Below, piece after piece: positions 1 through 8,899 of a DNA stretch of 64,000 bases. Positions within the stretch are counted from its first letter, which is position 1; each line of letters starts with the position of its first letter. Origin of the DNA: Miniphocaeibacter massiliensis (lineage in GTDB: Bacteria; Bacillota; Clostridia; Tissierellales; Peptoniphilaceae); the NCBI RefSeq assembly GCF_900232905.1, contig NZ_OCTQ01000004.1, forward strand, positions 1-64,000. The letters are read 5' to 3'. Below the pieces are notes generated by a model. The model saw only the letters and a list, made by a program, of their open reading frames with translations. It did no database searches and had not been told where the DNA came from. The position numbers were made by a program, and so were the translations under genes.

Positions 1-64
1 ACTCTAAAGTTTCTTGTCAACTTTTTTTCTTACCTTTTTATCTACTTGTTTTAAGCAATTAAAA

Positions 65-84
65 AGGCACTTTCTTAAGTGCCT
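65..84 (-). terminator. Terminator downstream of murJ
   Basis: An 8-bp perfect stem with a 4-nt loop, followed on the minus strand by a short T-run. It sits about 55 nt past the murJ stop codon and is the natural end of that transcript. Confidence 0.8.
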
Positions 85-138
85 CTTTATATTATCAACT
101 TTTTATTCTCTTGTCAATATCTTTTTTCTTCTTATTTT

Positions 139-1674
139 TTATCTTTTTCTTATTTTTTCTATAACAGTATTTACTTCTTCTATCTTTAATCTATATATGG
201 CTAATATATAAATTAACATACCTAATCCTATTGATAAAAATGTACTTAATATTAATTTTATAGTTCCTTCCCCTAAAACTTTAATGCTACCAGTATAGGT
301 GATAAATACTACTATTCCCATTAACAATGATGCTATTAGTACTTTTATAAATGTGATTGCCAAATCTTTAAATCCTATATCTTTAATTTTGTTTTTTAAT
401 CTAAGTATCAATATTAAGCAAGTTATTATCGCTGATAAACTACTAGCTAACGCTAATCCTTTATATTCAAATTGTTTTACTAGAATCAACGCAAATGCTA
501 TATGTAAAACAACTGTTATTATTTGATTTTTAAACGGTGTTATTGTATCTTGAAAGCTGAAGTAAACTTTATTTAAATATATTTTTATTCCATTTGCAAC
601 CATACCTATTGCATAACAGATTAATGCTGTTTGCGTTAATACTGTGTTTTCTCTAGTAAATTCTCCTCTTTCAAACAATAGTATAACTATCGGTTCAGAT
701 AATACTATTATCCCTATAGTTGCTGGCACTAAAAATAAAAGCATTGTATTTATTCCGTTTTTTATATATTTTTTTATAAGTTCAAAGTCCTTTGAGTTGA
801 ATGCTTCTGATAATGTTGGATATACTACCGTAGCTATCGTTGCTACAAACAAATTTAATATTGATCCAAATAGATTATATGATGTATTTAATACCGATAT
901 TCTTCCAGCTTTTAATGTTGAACCTATTGTATCATTAAATATTATGGATATTTGTGCTATCATTTCATTCATTATCATAGGAATTAAAAGTATAAAAGTT
1001 TCTTTTATATGATTATCTTTGTAATTTAACTCTATTGAATATTTAAATTTGTATTTAAACATAAATAATATTAAAAATATCGCTTGTAATATAGCACCTA
1101 TAGTCGTTATCCAAGCTACAAGTTCAATACTTGAATTTTCTCCAAATATGTACAAAAATATGAAAAATGCTAAATTATTTATTATCCCTACTGCTGCAAA
1201 AGGTCCAAATGAATAATTAGAGTGCAAGTAAGCCCCTACACAAGATACAACTCCTAAAAACACAACTGATGGTGCTATTATCCTAACCATTCTTACTGTT
1301 AAATCGAATTGCTCTCCTGTAAATCCTACCGCTCTTATTTTAACAAGTATTGGCGCAAAAATTATAACTAATATAGTTAACAATATATCTATTATTACTA
1401 CATAATTTAAAATTTTACTAAAATACTTATCTTTGTTTTTTATTCCTTCTTTTTCTTTTACTTTTGACATTATAGGTATTAACACTAAATTAATTGTCGT
1501 ATTGATGACAAACGTACTTAATAAAGCTGTCCTGTATGCAATATTATAAGCATCCGTTACTTCTGTTTGTCCATAGAAAAAATTTATTATTGACTGCCTT
1601 ATTATCCCCATAAGCTTAGATAACAAACTAATTACAAGTATAATAAACGAAGATTTTGCTATATTATTTTTCAT
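139..1674 (-). CDS. murJ: MurJ/MviN lipid II flippase
   Basis: Integral membrane protein of 511 residues, very hydrophobic, with the roughly 14 membrane segments expected of the MOP-superfamily MurJ. It flips the undecaprenyl-linked peptidoglycan precursor (lipid II) across the cytoplasmic membrane. The N-terminal SLLSKLMGIIRQS stretch and the following FFYGQTEVTDAYNIAYR are typical of MurJ. An upstream in-frame ATG would add 19 residues, but the ATG at 1674 has a good GGAGG ribosome site (CTTGGAGGAATT) and is chosen. The gene is monocistronic, divergent from the ECF S-component, and ends at its own hairpin. Confident at family level. Confidence 0.93.
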   Translation of the reverse strand: MKNNIAKSSFIILVISLLSKLMGIIRQSIINFFYGQTEVTDAYNIAYRTALLSTFVINTTINLVLIPIMSKVKEKEGIKNKDKYFSKILNYVVIIDILLTILVIIFAPILVKIRAVGFTGEQFDLTVRMVRIIAPSVVFLGVVSCVGAYLHSNYSFGPFAAVGIINNLAFFIFLYIFGENSSIELVAWITTIGAILQAIFLILFMFKYKFKYSIELNYKDNHIKETFILLIPMIMNEMIAQISIIFNDTIGSTLKAGRISVLNTSYNLFGSILNLFVATIATVVYPTLSEAFNSKDFELIKKYIKNGINTMLLFLVPATIGIIVLSEPIVILLFERGEFTRENTVLTQTALICYAIGMVANGIKIYLNKVYFSFQDTITPFKNQIITVVLHIAFALILVKQFEYKGLALASSLSAIITCLILILRLKNKIKDIGFKDLAITFIKVLIASLLMGIVVFITYTGSIKVLGEGTIKLILSTFLSIGLGMLIYILAIYRLKIEEVNTVIEKIRKR

Positions 1675-1792
1675 AATTCCTCCAAGGTATAGAAAAATTG
1701 TAACACATTTGACATTTTTCTCAAATCTCATATTTGATATGTTATAATTTTTATAGTAAATTCAATTAAATTACAATTTTAAGGAGGTGCTT

Positions 1793-2296
1793 ATGAAAAC
1801 AAAAAATTTAGTGTATTCCGCTTTATTACTATCTCTGGGAATTATTTTACCTTCTTTAACACATACTTTAGGTCCTTTGGGTACGGTAGTTTTACCTATG
1901 CATATACCTGTATTTCTATCAGGAATTATAATAGGACCTATGTATGGAGCTTGTATAGGATTAATGTTACCTCTTTTAAATCATTTTATTTTAGGTATGC
2001 CTCCTATTCCTATGCTTTACATAATGATTTTTGAATTATTGACCTACGGAATTATCTCTGGACTCGTATTTAGAAAAACTAACAATGTTTTAATTTCTTT
2101 GTTAGTTTCAATGATTTCAGGTAGAATTGTCGGTGCTTTAATAGCCTTCATTTTATTTTATATTTTAGGTTTATCTAAAATATCTCCTGTCTTTTGGATA
2201 TATGGTTCAATAATAACCGGTTTGCCAGGAATTATAATACAATTAATCTTAATACCTATAATTTCAAATGTTATAATAAAAAACAAAGCTAAGTAG
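1793..2296 (+). CDS. ECF transporter S component, substrate unknown
   Basis: A 167-residue membrane protein with about six hydrophobic segments and the small, loop-poor build of energy-coupling-factor substrate-binding subunits. These pair with a shared EcfT/EcfA module to import vitamins or metals. The segment LPMHIPVFLSGIIIGPMYGA resembles the early helices of several S-component families. No EcfA/EcfT lies nearby, which fits a group II transporter. The start at 1793 follows an ideal AAGGAGGTGCTT. Its stop overlaps the convergent xdhC stop by 8 nt. I cannot assign the vitamin, and adjacency to the molybdenum cluster does not settle it. Confidence 0.8.
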   Translation: MKTKNLVYSALLLSLGIILPSLTHTLGPLGTVVLPMHIPVFLSGIIIGPMYGACIGLMLPLLNHFILGMPPIPMLYIMIFELLTYGIISGLVFRKTNNVLISLLVSMISGRIVGALIAFILFYILGLSKISPVFWIYGSIITGLPGIIIQLILIPIISNVIIKNKAK

Positions 2297-2303
2297 CTTT
2301 GTT
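2282..2303. terminator. Bidirectional terminator overlapping two stop codons
   Basis: A perfect 10-bp stem with a 2-nt loop, flanked by A-runs and T-runs, so it can end both convergent transcripts. Both stop codons (TAG on each strand) lie inside the hairpin, so it also encodes the last residues of both proteins. Confidence 0.85.
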
Positions 2304-3104
2304 TTTTATTTCTATTTTTCTAAATTCACCTTTCAAATTATTTTTCACTTTCAATATTTCAGATAATATTGAAATTCCTATTTCTTCAACAGATCCATCC
2401 GAAATATCTAATCCTATTGGCAAATGTATATTATTAATTTTTTCTAAACTATATCCTTCTTTTAATAACTGTTCTTTTACTTCTATTGCTTTTTTCTTAC
2501 TTCCTAGCATTCCCATATATTTATATTCTTTATCTATTGTAACTCTTGCCGCATCTAAATCATGAAGGTGTCCTCTAGTTGCCATTACAATATATGTCGT
2601 ATCAGCATTAAACGAAAGATTTTGAACGACTTCTTTTGGAGTTCCTACCAAATATTCAACTATACCATCAAAATCTGAATTATTTTTAAATTCTTCTCTA
2701 TCGTCGACTACATATACTGCAAAATTACAATTAACTGCAAATTTCGCTAATTTTTGCGAACAGTGTCCACCACCAAATATAATTAGTTTATTTTTTGGTA
2801 CAAAAATTTTTACAAATCCTGAAGCTTGACCACCACAAGCCATTTTCAATTCTCCTTTTTCCGTTAAAGAATAATCAAATTTAAAATTCTCATTTTTTTT
2901 CATAGCTTCTAAGCTTCTTTTTATAAGATCATATTCTATAGCACCACCTCCAACAGTCCCAATAGTGCTCCCATCTTCAAATACTCCCATTATAGATCCC
3001 TCTTTACCTGGAACTGAACCACAATTGGACTCCAAGATTATTAAAGCCGCTTTTTCTCCTTGCTCGGCAACTTTTCCTATTTTAGATAATACTGTAGCTT
3101 CCAT
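2289..3104 (-). CDS. xdhC: XdhC/CoxI-family molybdoenzyme maturation factor
   Basis: A 271-residue XdhC-type protein. The family matures molybdenum hydroxylases by handling and sulfurating the molybdenum cofactor before insertion. The N-terminal CoxI part contains SNCGSVPGKEGS and CGGQASGFVKIF. The C-terminal Rossmann part starts with LIIFGGGHCSQ near residue 107, and the family-typical PIGLDISDGSVEEIG motif lies near the C-terminus. It is the last gene of a four-gene run (yqeC, mocA-like, yqeB, xdhC) with 8-nt spacing to yqeB, which ties it to the selenium-dependent hydroxylase system. The molybdoenzyme itself is not in the window. Confidence 0.9.
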   Translation of the reverse strand: MEATVLSKIGKVAEQGEKAALIILESNCGSVPGKEGSIMGVFEDGSTIGTVGGGAIEYDLIKRSLEAMKKNENFKFDYSLTEKGELKMACGGQASGFVKIFVPKNKLIIFGGGHCSQKLAKFAVNCNFAVYVVDDREEFKNNSDFDGIVEYLVGTPKEVVQNLSFNADTTYIVMATRGHLHDLDAARVTIDKEYKYMGMLGSKKKAIEVKEQLLKEGYSLEKINNIHLPIGLDISDGSVEEIGISILSEILKVKNNLKGEFRKIEIKNKAT

Positions 3105-3112
3105 TAATCCTC

Positions 3113-3919
3113 CTATATATTTTTAGCATTTTTTAATATTAATATCGCTTCTAGTACACTGCCGCCTATTGCTCTAGCTTTATCTGATATAGTAAAACAA
3201 TTGTCCTTCTCTTTTATTCTAGGATCTATATCAGCTATCTTTAAGCCTTTATATACTTCAAACCCTTCATTTATTAATCCTCTTAATACGCCAGATATTT
3301 TTGCTATTACATCCATATCTCCTATTTTTGCAATAACTTCTCCTTGTTCGACAATATCTCCCAATTTTTTTATATGCTCTATTTCTCCACTACTTTCAGA
3401 ATAAATTACTCTTTCTGTTGTATATCCTCCTATAATTCCTGGAATACCTGTGTTCTCTTCAGCTTCACCTTCAAATACAAGCCTTCCTAAATTATGTCCT
3501 CTGTTAGTTTCAATTACTATATCAGCATCTTTTCCTGCTATAAATCCAGGTCCTAATGCTATTTTCCCTATAGCCTCCAATTTTGTAAATCCTATATTCT
3601 TTTTAGCCAATATGGCATCTACTAAATAATTTGGTTTAAATATATCTATATAATCACCTTTTGGATCAACAACTACAGGGACATTATCTTTTTCCCACGT
3701 TAAAAATATATCCAATTCATTTTCGCATTTTACTGCCTTAAAATCCTCTATTTTGTATTCTTTATTATATAGTGCAGTTGAAACAGCAACAGTTCTTCTT
3801 ATAGTTGTAGGTTTTTCTATTTCTAGTACTAGTACTCTGAAACCGCTTCTATGTAATCTTTGAATTGTACCAGTTGCAATATCTCCTCCACCTCTTACTA
3901 TTACAATTTCACCTTCCAT
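3113..3919 (-). CDS. yqeB: YqeB / EF2563-family selenium-dependent Mo-hydroxylase accessory protein
   Basis: This 268-residue protein carries the EF2563/YqeB signature. GGGDIATGTIQRLHRSGF lies near the N-terminus (after an IVIVR start), and TNRGHNLGRLVFEGEAEENT lies mid-protein, followed by GIPG. Genomic studies tie the family to maturation of selenium-dependent molybdenum hydroxylases; its biochemical step is not established. A start at 3940 would add seven residues, but the ATG at 3919 follows AGGAG at 5-nt spacing and is preferred. It overlaps the upstream nucleotidyltransferase by 11 nt, suggesting translational coupling. Confidence 0.88.
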   Translation of the reverse strand: MEGEIVIVRGGGDIATGTIQRLHRSGFRVLVLEIEKPTTIRRTVAVSTALYNKEYKIEDFKAVKCENELDIFLTWEKDNVPVVVDPKGDYIDIFKPNYLVDAILAKKNIGFTKLEAIGKIALGPGFIAGKDADIVIETNRGHNLGRLVFEGEAEENTGIPGIIGGYTTERVIYSESSGEIEHIKKLGDIVEQGEVIAKIGDMDVIAKISGVLRGLINEGFEVYKGLKIADIDPRIKEKDNCFTISDKARAIGGSVLEAILILKNAKNI

Positions 3920-4490
3920 ATTTTCTCCTAATGCTTTCATAATCTTCTAATGTATCTATATCAATATTCTCATCATTATTTATGTCGATTTTTTTTATTA
4001 CATGAGTATTTTCTTTTATTATTTTTCTTCCTCCACTATCTCCTGTTAATTTTAATAAATCTTCTCTGAAATAATTTGGAAATATAACAGGATTCCCTTT
4101 AATTCCATCATATACAGGAATTATTATTTGATTTTCATATTTTTTATACGCATCTAATAATTTTTTTATCGTTTCTAAACTAATCATGGGTTGGTCTGCC
4201 ACAAAAAAAATATAATCATTTTTTTTATTAGTATTATTTACTCCAATTTTTATTGAACTAGATTGTCCTTTTGAATAATTTTTATTATATAGAATCTTAT
4301 ATCCTAATCTTTTAGAGTAGTCTTCTATTTCTTTAAATCTTGTAACTACTATTACTTCTTCAAATTGAATATTTTTTATTGTATCAAAAATATATTCAAA
4401 TATCATTTTACCATTTAATTCCAATAATAGTTTGTTTTTCCCCATTCTTTTAGATTCCCCAGAAGCTAAAATTATACAACTAATAGCCAT
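3909..4490 (-). CDS. MocA-like molybdenum cofactor nucleotidyltransferase
   Basis: A 193-residue NTP transferase of the MobA/MocA type. The LASGESKRMGKNK nucleotide-binding loop is at residues 8-20, the metal-site ADQP motif is near residue 98, and the GNPVIFP and LTGDSGGRK motifs follow. Relatives add CMP or GMP to molybdopterin. Its setting among xdhC, yqeB and yqeC supports a role in the cofactor of selenium-dependent hydroxylases. The start has a good AGGAG site and overlaps the end of yqeC by 11 nt. Which nucleotide it transfers cannot be read from sequence by eye. Confidence 0.87.
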   Translation of the reverse strand: MAISCIILASGESKRMGKNKLLLELNGKMIFEYIFDTIKNIQFEEVIVVTRFKEIEDYSKRLGYKILYNKNYSKGQSSSIKIGVNNTNKKNDYIFFVADQPMISLETIKKLLDAYKKYENQIIIPVYDGIKGNPVIFPNYFREDLLKLTGDSGGRKIIKENTHVIKKIDINNDENIDIDTLEDYESIRRKYGR

Positions 4491-5187
4491 AGTACTCTCC
4501 TGTTATCGAGCTACCATAAATAAAATTAATTTTTTCATAACATTTATTTTTTAATTCTAATATAACTTTCCTCGCTAATAATTTATTTTCTTCTTTATCA
4601 CATTTATTAAGTAAAATATATTTTTCTTTAGCTGAACCTTTAAATATACCATTTTTTGCATTAATAATCTTTAATATACTTTCAGTATCAAATGTCTTTT
4701 TACCTATTCCTACAATCTCCATGAAAATTTTTCTGTTAAAAATTTCTATTTCATCTAATTTACAACCATATAAGTTAAAAGGTATGATTCCTAATGTTTT
4801 GTTTGAACTTTCTAATATAATAGGCTCTTTTTTTCTCCATCCTTTTAGTGGCATTCTTTTAGATCCGTCCGCTTCAATTATAATAAAATCAAATTTATCT
4901 TTTATTTTTAAAATATCTTCTTCTATTATACCTGTAAATTTTTCTTGTTCTACAGTACTTCCAGACAAATAATTATTATTTTCTATTTTCATTTTTCTTA
5001 GTTCACTAAATTTTTCTACCTGTATTACATCTTCTATTTCATTTATCCCTATTTTAGCACTAGTAGTAAGCAATACTTTATTTCCGTTCAATTCTTTTGC
5101 CAATTTATGAATAGTGGTTGTCTTTCCACCACTTCCCACAACTGAAAGGATATCTCCTTTTTTTAACTCCAACAATTCACTTAACAA
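4480..5187 (-). CDS. yqeC: YqeC-family selenium cofactor biosynthesis protein
   Basis: A 235-residue P-loop protein. VVGSGGKTTT near residue 15 is a Walker-A-like loop, and IIIEADGSKRMPLKGW fits the conserved EADGS region of YqeC. The family co-occurs with selenium-dependent molybdenum hydroxylases. An ATG at 5235 is possible but sits directly against the upstream terminator. The TTG at 5187 follows CGGAGG at ideal spacing and is taken as the start. It leads the yqeC-mocA-yqeB-xdhC run, and the genes overlap or nearly touch, so they form one operon. Confidence 0.82.
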   Translation of the reverse strand: MLSELLELKKGDILSVVGSGGKTTTIHKLAKELNGNKVLLTTSAKIGINEIEDVIQVEKFSELRKMKIENNNYLSGSTVEQEKFTGIIEEDILKIKDKFDFIIIEADGSKRMPLKGWRKKEPIILESSNKTLGIIPFNLYGCKLDEIEIFNRKIFMEIVGIGKKTFDTESILKIINAKNGIFKGSAKEKYILLNKCDKEENKLLARKVILELKNKCYEKINFIYGSSITGEYYGY

Positions 5188-5239
5188 AATATCCTCCGTT
5201 GTTTTTACAAAAATATAATACATTAATTTTAGCATAAAA

Positions 5240-5263
5240 AAAACAGACTATAAAGTCTGTTTT
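5240..5263 (-). terminator. Terminator of the ftsEX-M23 operon
   Basis: A perfect 10-bp stem with a 4-nt loop followed by a T-run on the minus strand, 10 nt beyond the M23 peptidase stop codon. It separates the cell-division operon from the yqeC cluster downstream. Confidence 0.85.
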
Positions 5264-5272
5264 CATTATTTA

Positions 5273-6562
5273 CTATCTTACATAATTTAATGGGTTTGTA
5301 TGAGAACCATTAACTCTTACTTCAAAGTGTAAATGTGAACCAGTTGAATTACCAGTTGAACCCATTGAAGCTATCGTTTGGCCTTTACTAACTCTTTGTC
5401 CTACTGATGCTCTGAAACCTGAAAGATGTGCATAGTATGTAACTATACCATTGTCATGTTGAACTTTCATCAAGTTTCCGTAACTTCCACTATAAGAAGC
5501 TGATATTACAGTACCGCTTTCAGCTGCAACTATTGGCGTTCCTAAAGGTGCTGGAACATCAATTCCCATATGGAATGATGATTTTCCACTTATAGGATGA
5601 ATTCTATAACCATATCCACTAGATACTCTTCTTGTGGAAGGTACTGGCCAACCTAAAGTTCCACTTCCTAAGTCATTAGATACTGAAGGTGATGATTCTT
5701 TATTAACATTTGAGCTACTACTTGAACCATTTCCTTTATTTTTTGAACTACTTCCAGAATTACTACTTTGAGACTTTTGTTTTGACTCTGTAGCTTTTCT
5801 CTCAGCCGCTCTTTTTTCTTCAGCTTTCTTAGCTTCTGCTGCTGATTTTTCCTTAGAAATATTTCCATCTAACCCTTTTATTTCTGATTCTAATTTATTT
5901 ATTTCCTCTTGTGTTAAATCTTGTTTCTTAATTGCATCATTTATCAATTCATATTTACTAGCTTTTGCGCTTTGTAGCTCAGAATTTTTAGAATCTAGAT
6001 TTCCCTTAGCTATTTCTAACGCTAGTTTTTGACCATCTAATTCGTCTTTTTTTGCATCTAATTCTATTTTATCATTCTTCAAACTGTTAATAACATCTTT
6101 ATCATGTTCAGTTAAGAATTTCATAGTAGATACTTTTGAAAGCAAGTCATCAACGTCTGATGATGAAAATACTATATCCAAGTAACCAACTTGGCTATTT
6201 TGGTACATAACGCTTGCTCTTTCTTCAAATTCTTTTTGATTTTCTGCAATATCCGCTTCTAAAGAAGCAATTTCAGCTTCAGTCTCTGCAATTTGGCTCT
6301 CTAAACCAGATATTTGTGCTTTTAAATCACTTATTTGCGATTCGATTGCAGATATCTCTGAGTTAATGCCATCTACTTCACCATATAAAGTGTTCTTTTT
6401 AGATTCTAATTCATCTATAGATGTTTTTAACTCGTTGACTGAGCTTTCCTTAGTAGACTTTTTATTTTCTAATTCAGTTATTGTGTCTGCATATGATACA
6501 GTCGTCAAACTAACTGAAGATAGCAATAATAAAGCTACCATTTTCTTTTTGCTAAAACTCAA
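5273..6562 (-). CDS. Secreted coiled-coil M23 peptidoglycan hydrolase (FtsEX-linked)
   Basis: A 429-residue exported murein hydrolase. A signal peptide covers about residues 1-25 (cleavage near SYA-DT). Residues 27-245 form a long coiled coil, followed by a Lys/Ser/Gly-rich linker to about 300 and a C-terminal M23 (LytM) domain at 315-429. Zinc ligands H331, D335 and H412 are all visible in HMGID and HLHFEV, so the domain should be active. It lies 15 nt after ftsX. In other Firmicutes FtsEX gates a coiled-coil hydrolase (PcsB or CwlO), and this protein has the architecture and position for that role. Starts at TTG with a GGGAGG site. Confidence 0.9.
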   Translation of the reverse strand: MSFSKKKMVALLLLSSVSLTTVSYADTITELENKKSTKESSVNELKTSIDELESKKNTLYGEVDGINSEISAIESQISDLKAQISGLESQIAETEAEIASLEADIAENQKEFEERASVMYQNSQVGYLDIVFSSSDVDDLLSKVSTMKFLTEHDKDVINSLKNDKIELDAKKDELDGQKLALEIAKGNLDSKNSELQSAKASKYELINDAIKKQDLTQEEINKLESEIKGLDGNISKEKSAAEAKKAEEKRAAERKATESKQKSQSSNSGSSSKNKGNGSSSSSNVNKESSPSVSNDLGSGTLGWPVPSTRRVSSGYGYRIHPISGKSSFHMGIDVPAPLGTPIVAAESGTVISASYSGSYGNLMKVQHDNGIVTYYAHLSGFRASVGQRVSKGQTIASMGSTGNSTGSHLHFEVRVNGSHTNPLNYVR

Positions 6563-6577
6563 TGTTTCAATCCTCCC

Positions 6578-7477
6578 TTATACTTTCAAGTACTTCCTTA
6601 TTGATAACAATGAACCTATTATACCAATTCCTATTCCTAAAGTCAAAAATATTATCAATATATTCACATACATAAGTTCCATTGGTATCAAATACCCTGC
6701 TACAATTTCTTCAAAAACTCCTGCAAATTTTTTGAATAAAAAGTCATATCCAAAATATATTGCCAAAAAAGACAACCCAGATCCTATAAGTCCAAATATC
6801 ATACCTTCAAATATAAATGGTCCTATTATTACAGGATTTGTTGTTCCTATATACTTCTTAATTTGTATTTCTCTTTTCCTTGCAACAACTGTCAATTTTA
6901 TAGTATTAGATATAATTAAAATTGATATTACTACTAACGCTACTACAGCAGCTGCTCCACCTAATTGAACGTATTTAGATATTTTTAGTACACGCTCTAC
7001 TGTATCTTTATAATAGTTTATGTTGTCTACACCTTCATAATTCTTAGCTTCAACTACAAATTCATCGGCTTTTGATATATCACTAAGTGTTATTACAAAA
7101 GAATTTGGCAATGCCTTTTCCATTCCTTCAAATAGATACGCTTGATCATCTTTCAAAGTTTTTTTGTATTCTTCAAGAGCTTCTTCTTTAGATTTAAACT
7201 TCACAGATTTTATATATGAATTTTGATTTAATGTACTTTCCAAAGCATTTTTCTGTTCTTCTGTACTATCCTTCTTCATATATATTACTATTTCATCAAC
7301 CTTAGTCTCTAAATCCATTATATATTGATTTAAAGTTAAACTAGAAACTAATATAACTCCTAAAATAATTAAAGCCAACATAATAGAGATTACAGATGCA
7401 AACCCCATACCTCTATGTTTCCACAAGCTTTTAAATCCTTCGCCCAATGTGGCAAAAAATACTCTAATTTTCTTCAT
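6578..7477 (-). CDS. ftsX: Cell-division ABC permease FtsX
   Basis: A 299-residue FtsX. One membrane helix near residues 20-45 is followed by an extracellular domain of about 110 residues and three C-terminal helices, with the RKREIQIKKYIGTTNPVIIGPF segment near the second helix. FtsEX couples ATP hydrolysis to activation of a periplasmic or wall hydrolase at the septum. A GTG at 7486 would add three residues. The ATG at 7477 with AGGTGG upstream is preferred. It overlaps ftsE by 14 nt and is followed by the M23 hydrolase. Confidence 0.92.
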   Translation of the reverse strand: MKKIRVFFATLGEGFKSLWKHRGMGFASVISIMLALIILGVILVSSLTLNQYIMDLETKVDEIVIYMKKDSTEEQKNALESTLNQNSYIKSVKFKSKEEALEEYKKTLKDDQAYLFEGMEKALPNSFVITLSDISKADEFVVEAKNYEGVDNINYYKDTVERVLKISKYVQLGGAAAVVALVVISILIISNTIKLTVVARKREIQIKKYIGTTNPVIIGPFIFEGMIFGLIGSGLSFLAIYFGYDFLFKKFAGVFEEIVAGYLIPMELMYVNILIIFLTLGIGIGIIGSLLSIRKYLKV

Positions 7478-8147
7478 ATTTGCCACCTACTTCATCTCTT
7501 ACTATTTTTCCTCTATCTAAACGAATAACTCTCTTGCACAAATCATTAACTATATCATTTTCATGTGTTATCATAATGACTGTTGTACCATCTTTATTTA
7601 TTTCAACTAGTAAGTCAGCTATTTCCCTTGAAGTCTTAGGATCTAAATTCCCTGTTGGTTCATCTGCTATTATAATTTTAGGTTTCACGATTAATGCTCT
7701 TGCAATACTTACTCTTTGCTGTTCTCCACCAGATAACTGATGAGGATAAGACTTTTCTTTTCCAACTAATTTTACACTCTTTAGCAACTTAGGTATTTCT
7801 TGTTTTATATATTTTCTTGAATATCCTAAATTTTGCATCACATACTGTAAATTTCCATATACAGTTTTATTTTCTAATAGTCTAAAATCTTGAAATACAA
7901 CACCTATTTGTTTTCTTATTATCGGAATTTTTCTATTTCTAACTTTAGTAATATCTTCATCAAATAAATATATCTTACCTGAATCAGGATTTTCTTCCTT
8001 TAATATAAGCTTTATAAGTGTCGATTTACCAGCACCACTTTCGCCTATTACAAACACGAATTCTCCTTGGTCAATTTTTAAATCAACATTATCTAAAGCT
8101 AAGTATCCTTTTTTGTAGCTTTTGCTAATTTCTTTAAACTCTACCAA
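7464..8147 (-). CDS. ftsE: Cell-division ABC ATPase FtsE
   Basis: A 227-residue ABC ATPase. Walker A is GESGAGKST near residue 36, the Q-loop region is VVFQDFRLL, the signature is LSGGEQQRVSIARAL and Walker B is IIIADEPTGNLD. It is the cytoplasmic partner of FtsX. The TTG start at 8147 has GAGGTG upstream. It heads the ftsE-ftsX-M23 operon. A TATAAT box lies at 8173-8178 on the minus strand, about 25 nt upstream of the start, with no convincing -35 visible. Confidence 0.93.
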   Translation of the reverse strand: MVEFKEISKSYKKGYLALDNVDLKIDQGEFVFVIGESGAGKSTLIKLILKEENPDSGKIYLFDEDITKVRNRKIPIIRKQIGVVFQDFRLLENKTVYGNLQYVMQNLGYSRKYIKQEIPKLLKSVKLVGKEKSYPHQLSGGEQQRVSIARALIVKPKIIIADEPTGNLDPKTSREIADLLVEINKDGTTVIMITHENDIVNDLCKRVIRLDRGKIVRDEVGGKYEEN

Positions 8148-8320
8148 TACATCACCTCTACAGTCAATTTATATTATAACACATGATTGATAGTTTTATT
8201 ACATATAGTTACAAAAAGGTTACAAAAAATTAATTTTTTGTAATACTCTTGTAATTCAAAAATATAAAAGCTGATTTTTCCTTCATTTAGCTGTATAATT
8301 ATGATGTAGGAGGTGGAATA

Positions 8321-8887
8321 TTGGAGAAAAAAATTCTACGTAAAAAAATAATTAATAATAGGGATTTATTAGATATTGATTGTAAAGAAAAATTAGATAA
8401 TTTGATTTTAAATAACTTAATGGAACAAAATATTTTAGAAAATTATGAAAACATTTTCTGTTATGTCAATTTCGGCTCTGAAATAAATACTTTTCCAATA
8501 ATGGAATTTTTATTACAAAATCGTAAAAATTTATATGTTCCCTATATCGATAAAAAAAATAACTTAATGAAACTATCACTAATAAAAGACTTAAAAAGCG
8601 ATTTGGAACCAGGATATTACAATATCCCCGAACCTAAAAATTTTTTAAGGAAATCGGTTGATAACAATATTATAGATTTAGTAATTACGCCTGGAGTAGC
8701 TTTTACAAAAAACAAATACCGAATGGGCTATGGAGGCGGATTTTATGACAGATTTTTTGCAAGTTTGAAAAAATCTCCCTTAAAAATTGCTTTAGCTTAT
8801 GATTTCCAAATAGTTGACGAATTGCCAATAGAAGTTTATGATATTCCTGTTGATATTGTAATCACAGAAAATCAAATAATTAAATAA
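8321..8887 (+). CDS. 5-formyltetrahydrofolate cyclo-ligase
   Basis: This 188-residue MTHFS-family enzyme converts 5-formyl-THF to 5,10-methenyl-THF with ATP, salvaging folate. The N-terminal KKILRKKIINNRD, the VPYIDKKN region and the C-terminal TPGVAFTKNKYRMGYGGGFYDRFF (read in two parts) are family landmarks; the glycine-rich MGYGGGFYDR loop binds ATP-phosphate. TTG start with an AGGAGGTG site; a TATAAT lies at 8294-8299. Only 12 nt separate it from the CofE-family gene, so the two are cotranscribed. Confidence 0.92.
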   Translation: MEKKILRKKIINNRDLLDIDCKEKLDNLILNNLMEQNILENYENIFCYVNFGSEINTFPIMEFLLQNRKNLYVPYIDKKNNLMKLSLIKDLKSDLEPGYYNIPEPKNFLRKSVDNNIIDLVITPGVAFTKNKYRMGYGGGFYDRFFASLKKSPLKIALAYDFQIVDELPIEVYDIPVDIVITENQIIK

Positions 8888-8899
8888 TTAGGAGGATTT

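Noticed and set aside
14-211. Small plus-strand reading frame at the left edge
   Set aside because: It is antisense to murJ and its terminator, is low-complexity Phe/Leu-rich, and has no ribosome site.
5273-6562. Repetitive Glu/Lys/Ser region of the M23 protein as a DNA repeat array
   Set aside because: The repetition is coiled-coil heptads and a low-complexity linker in the protein, not a tandem or CRISPR repeat at DNA level.
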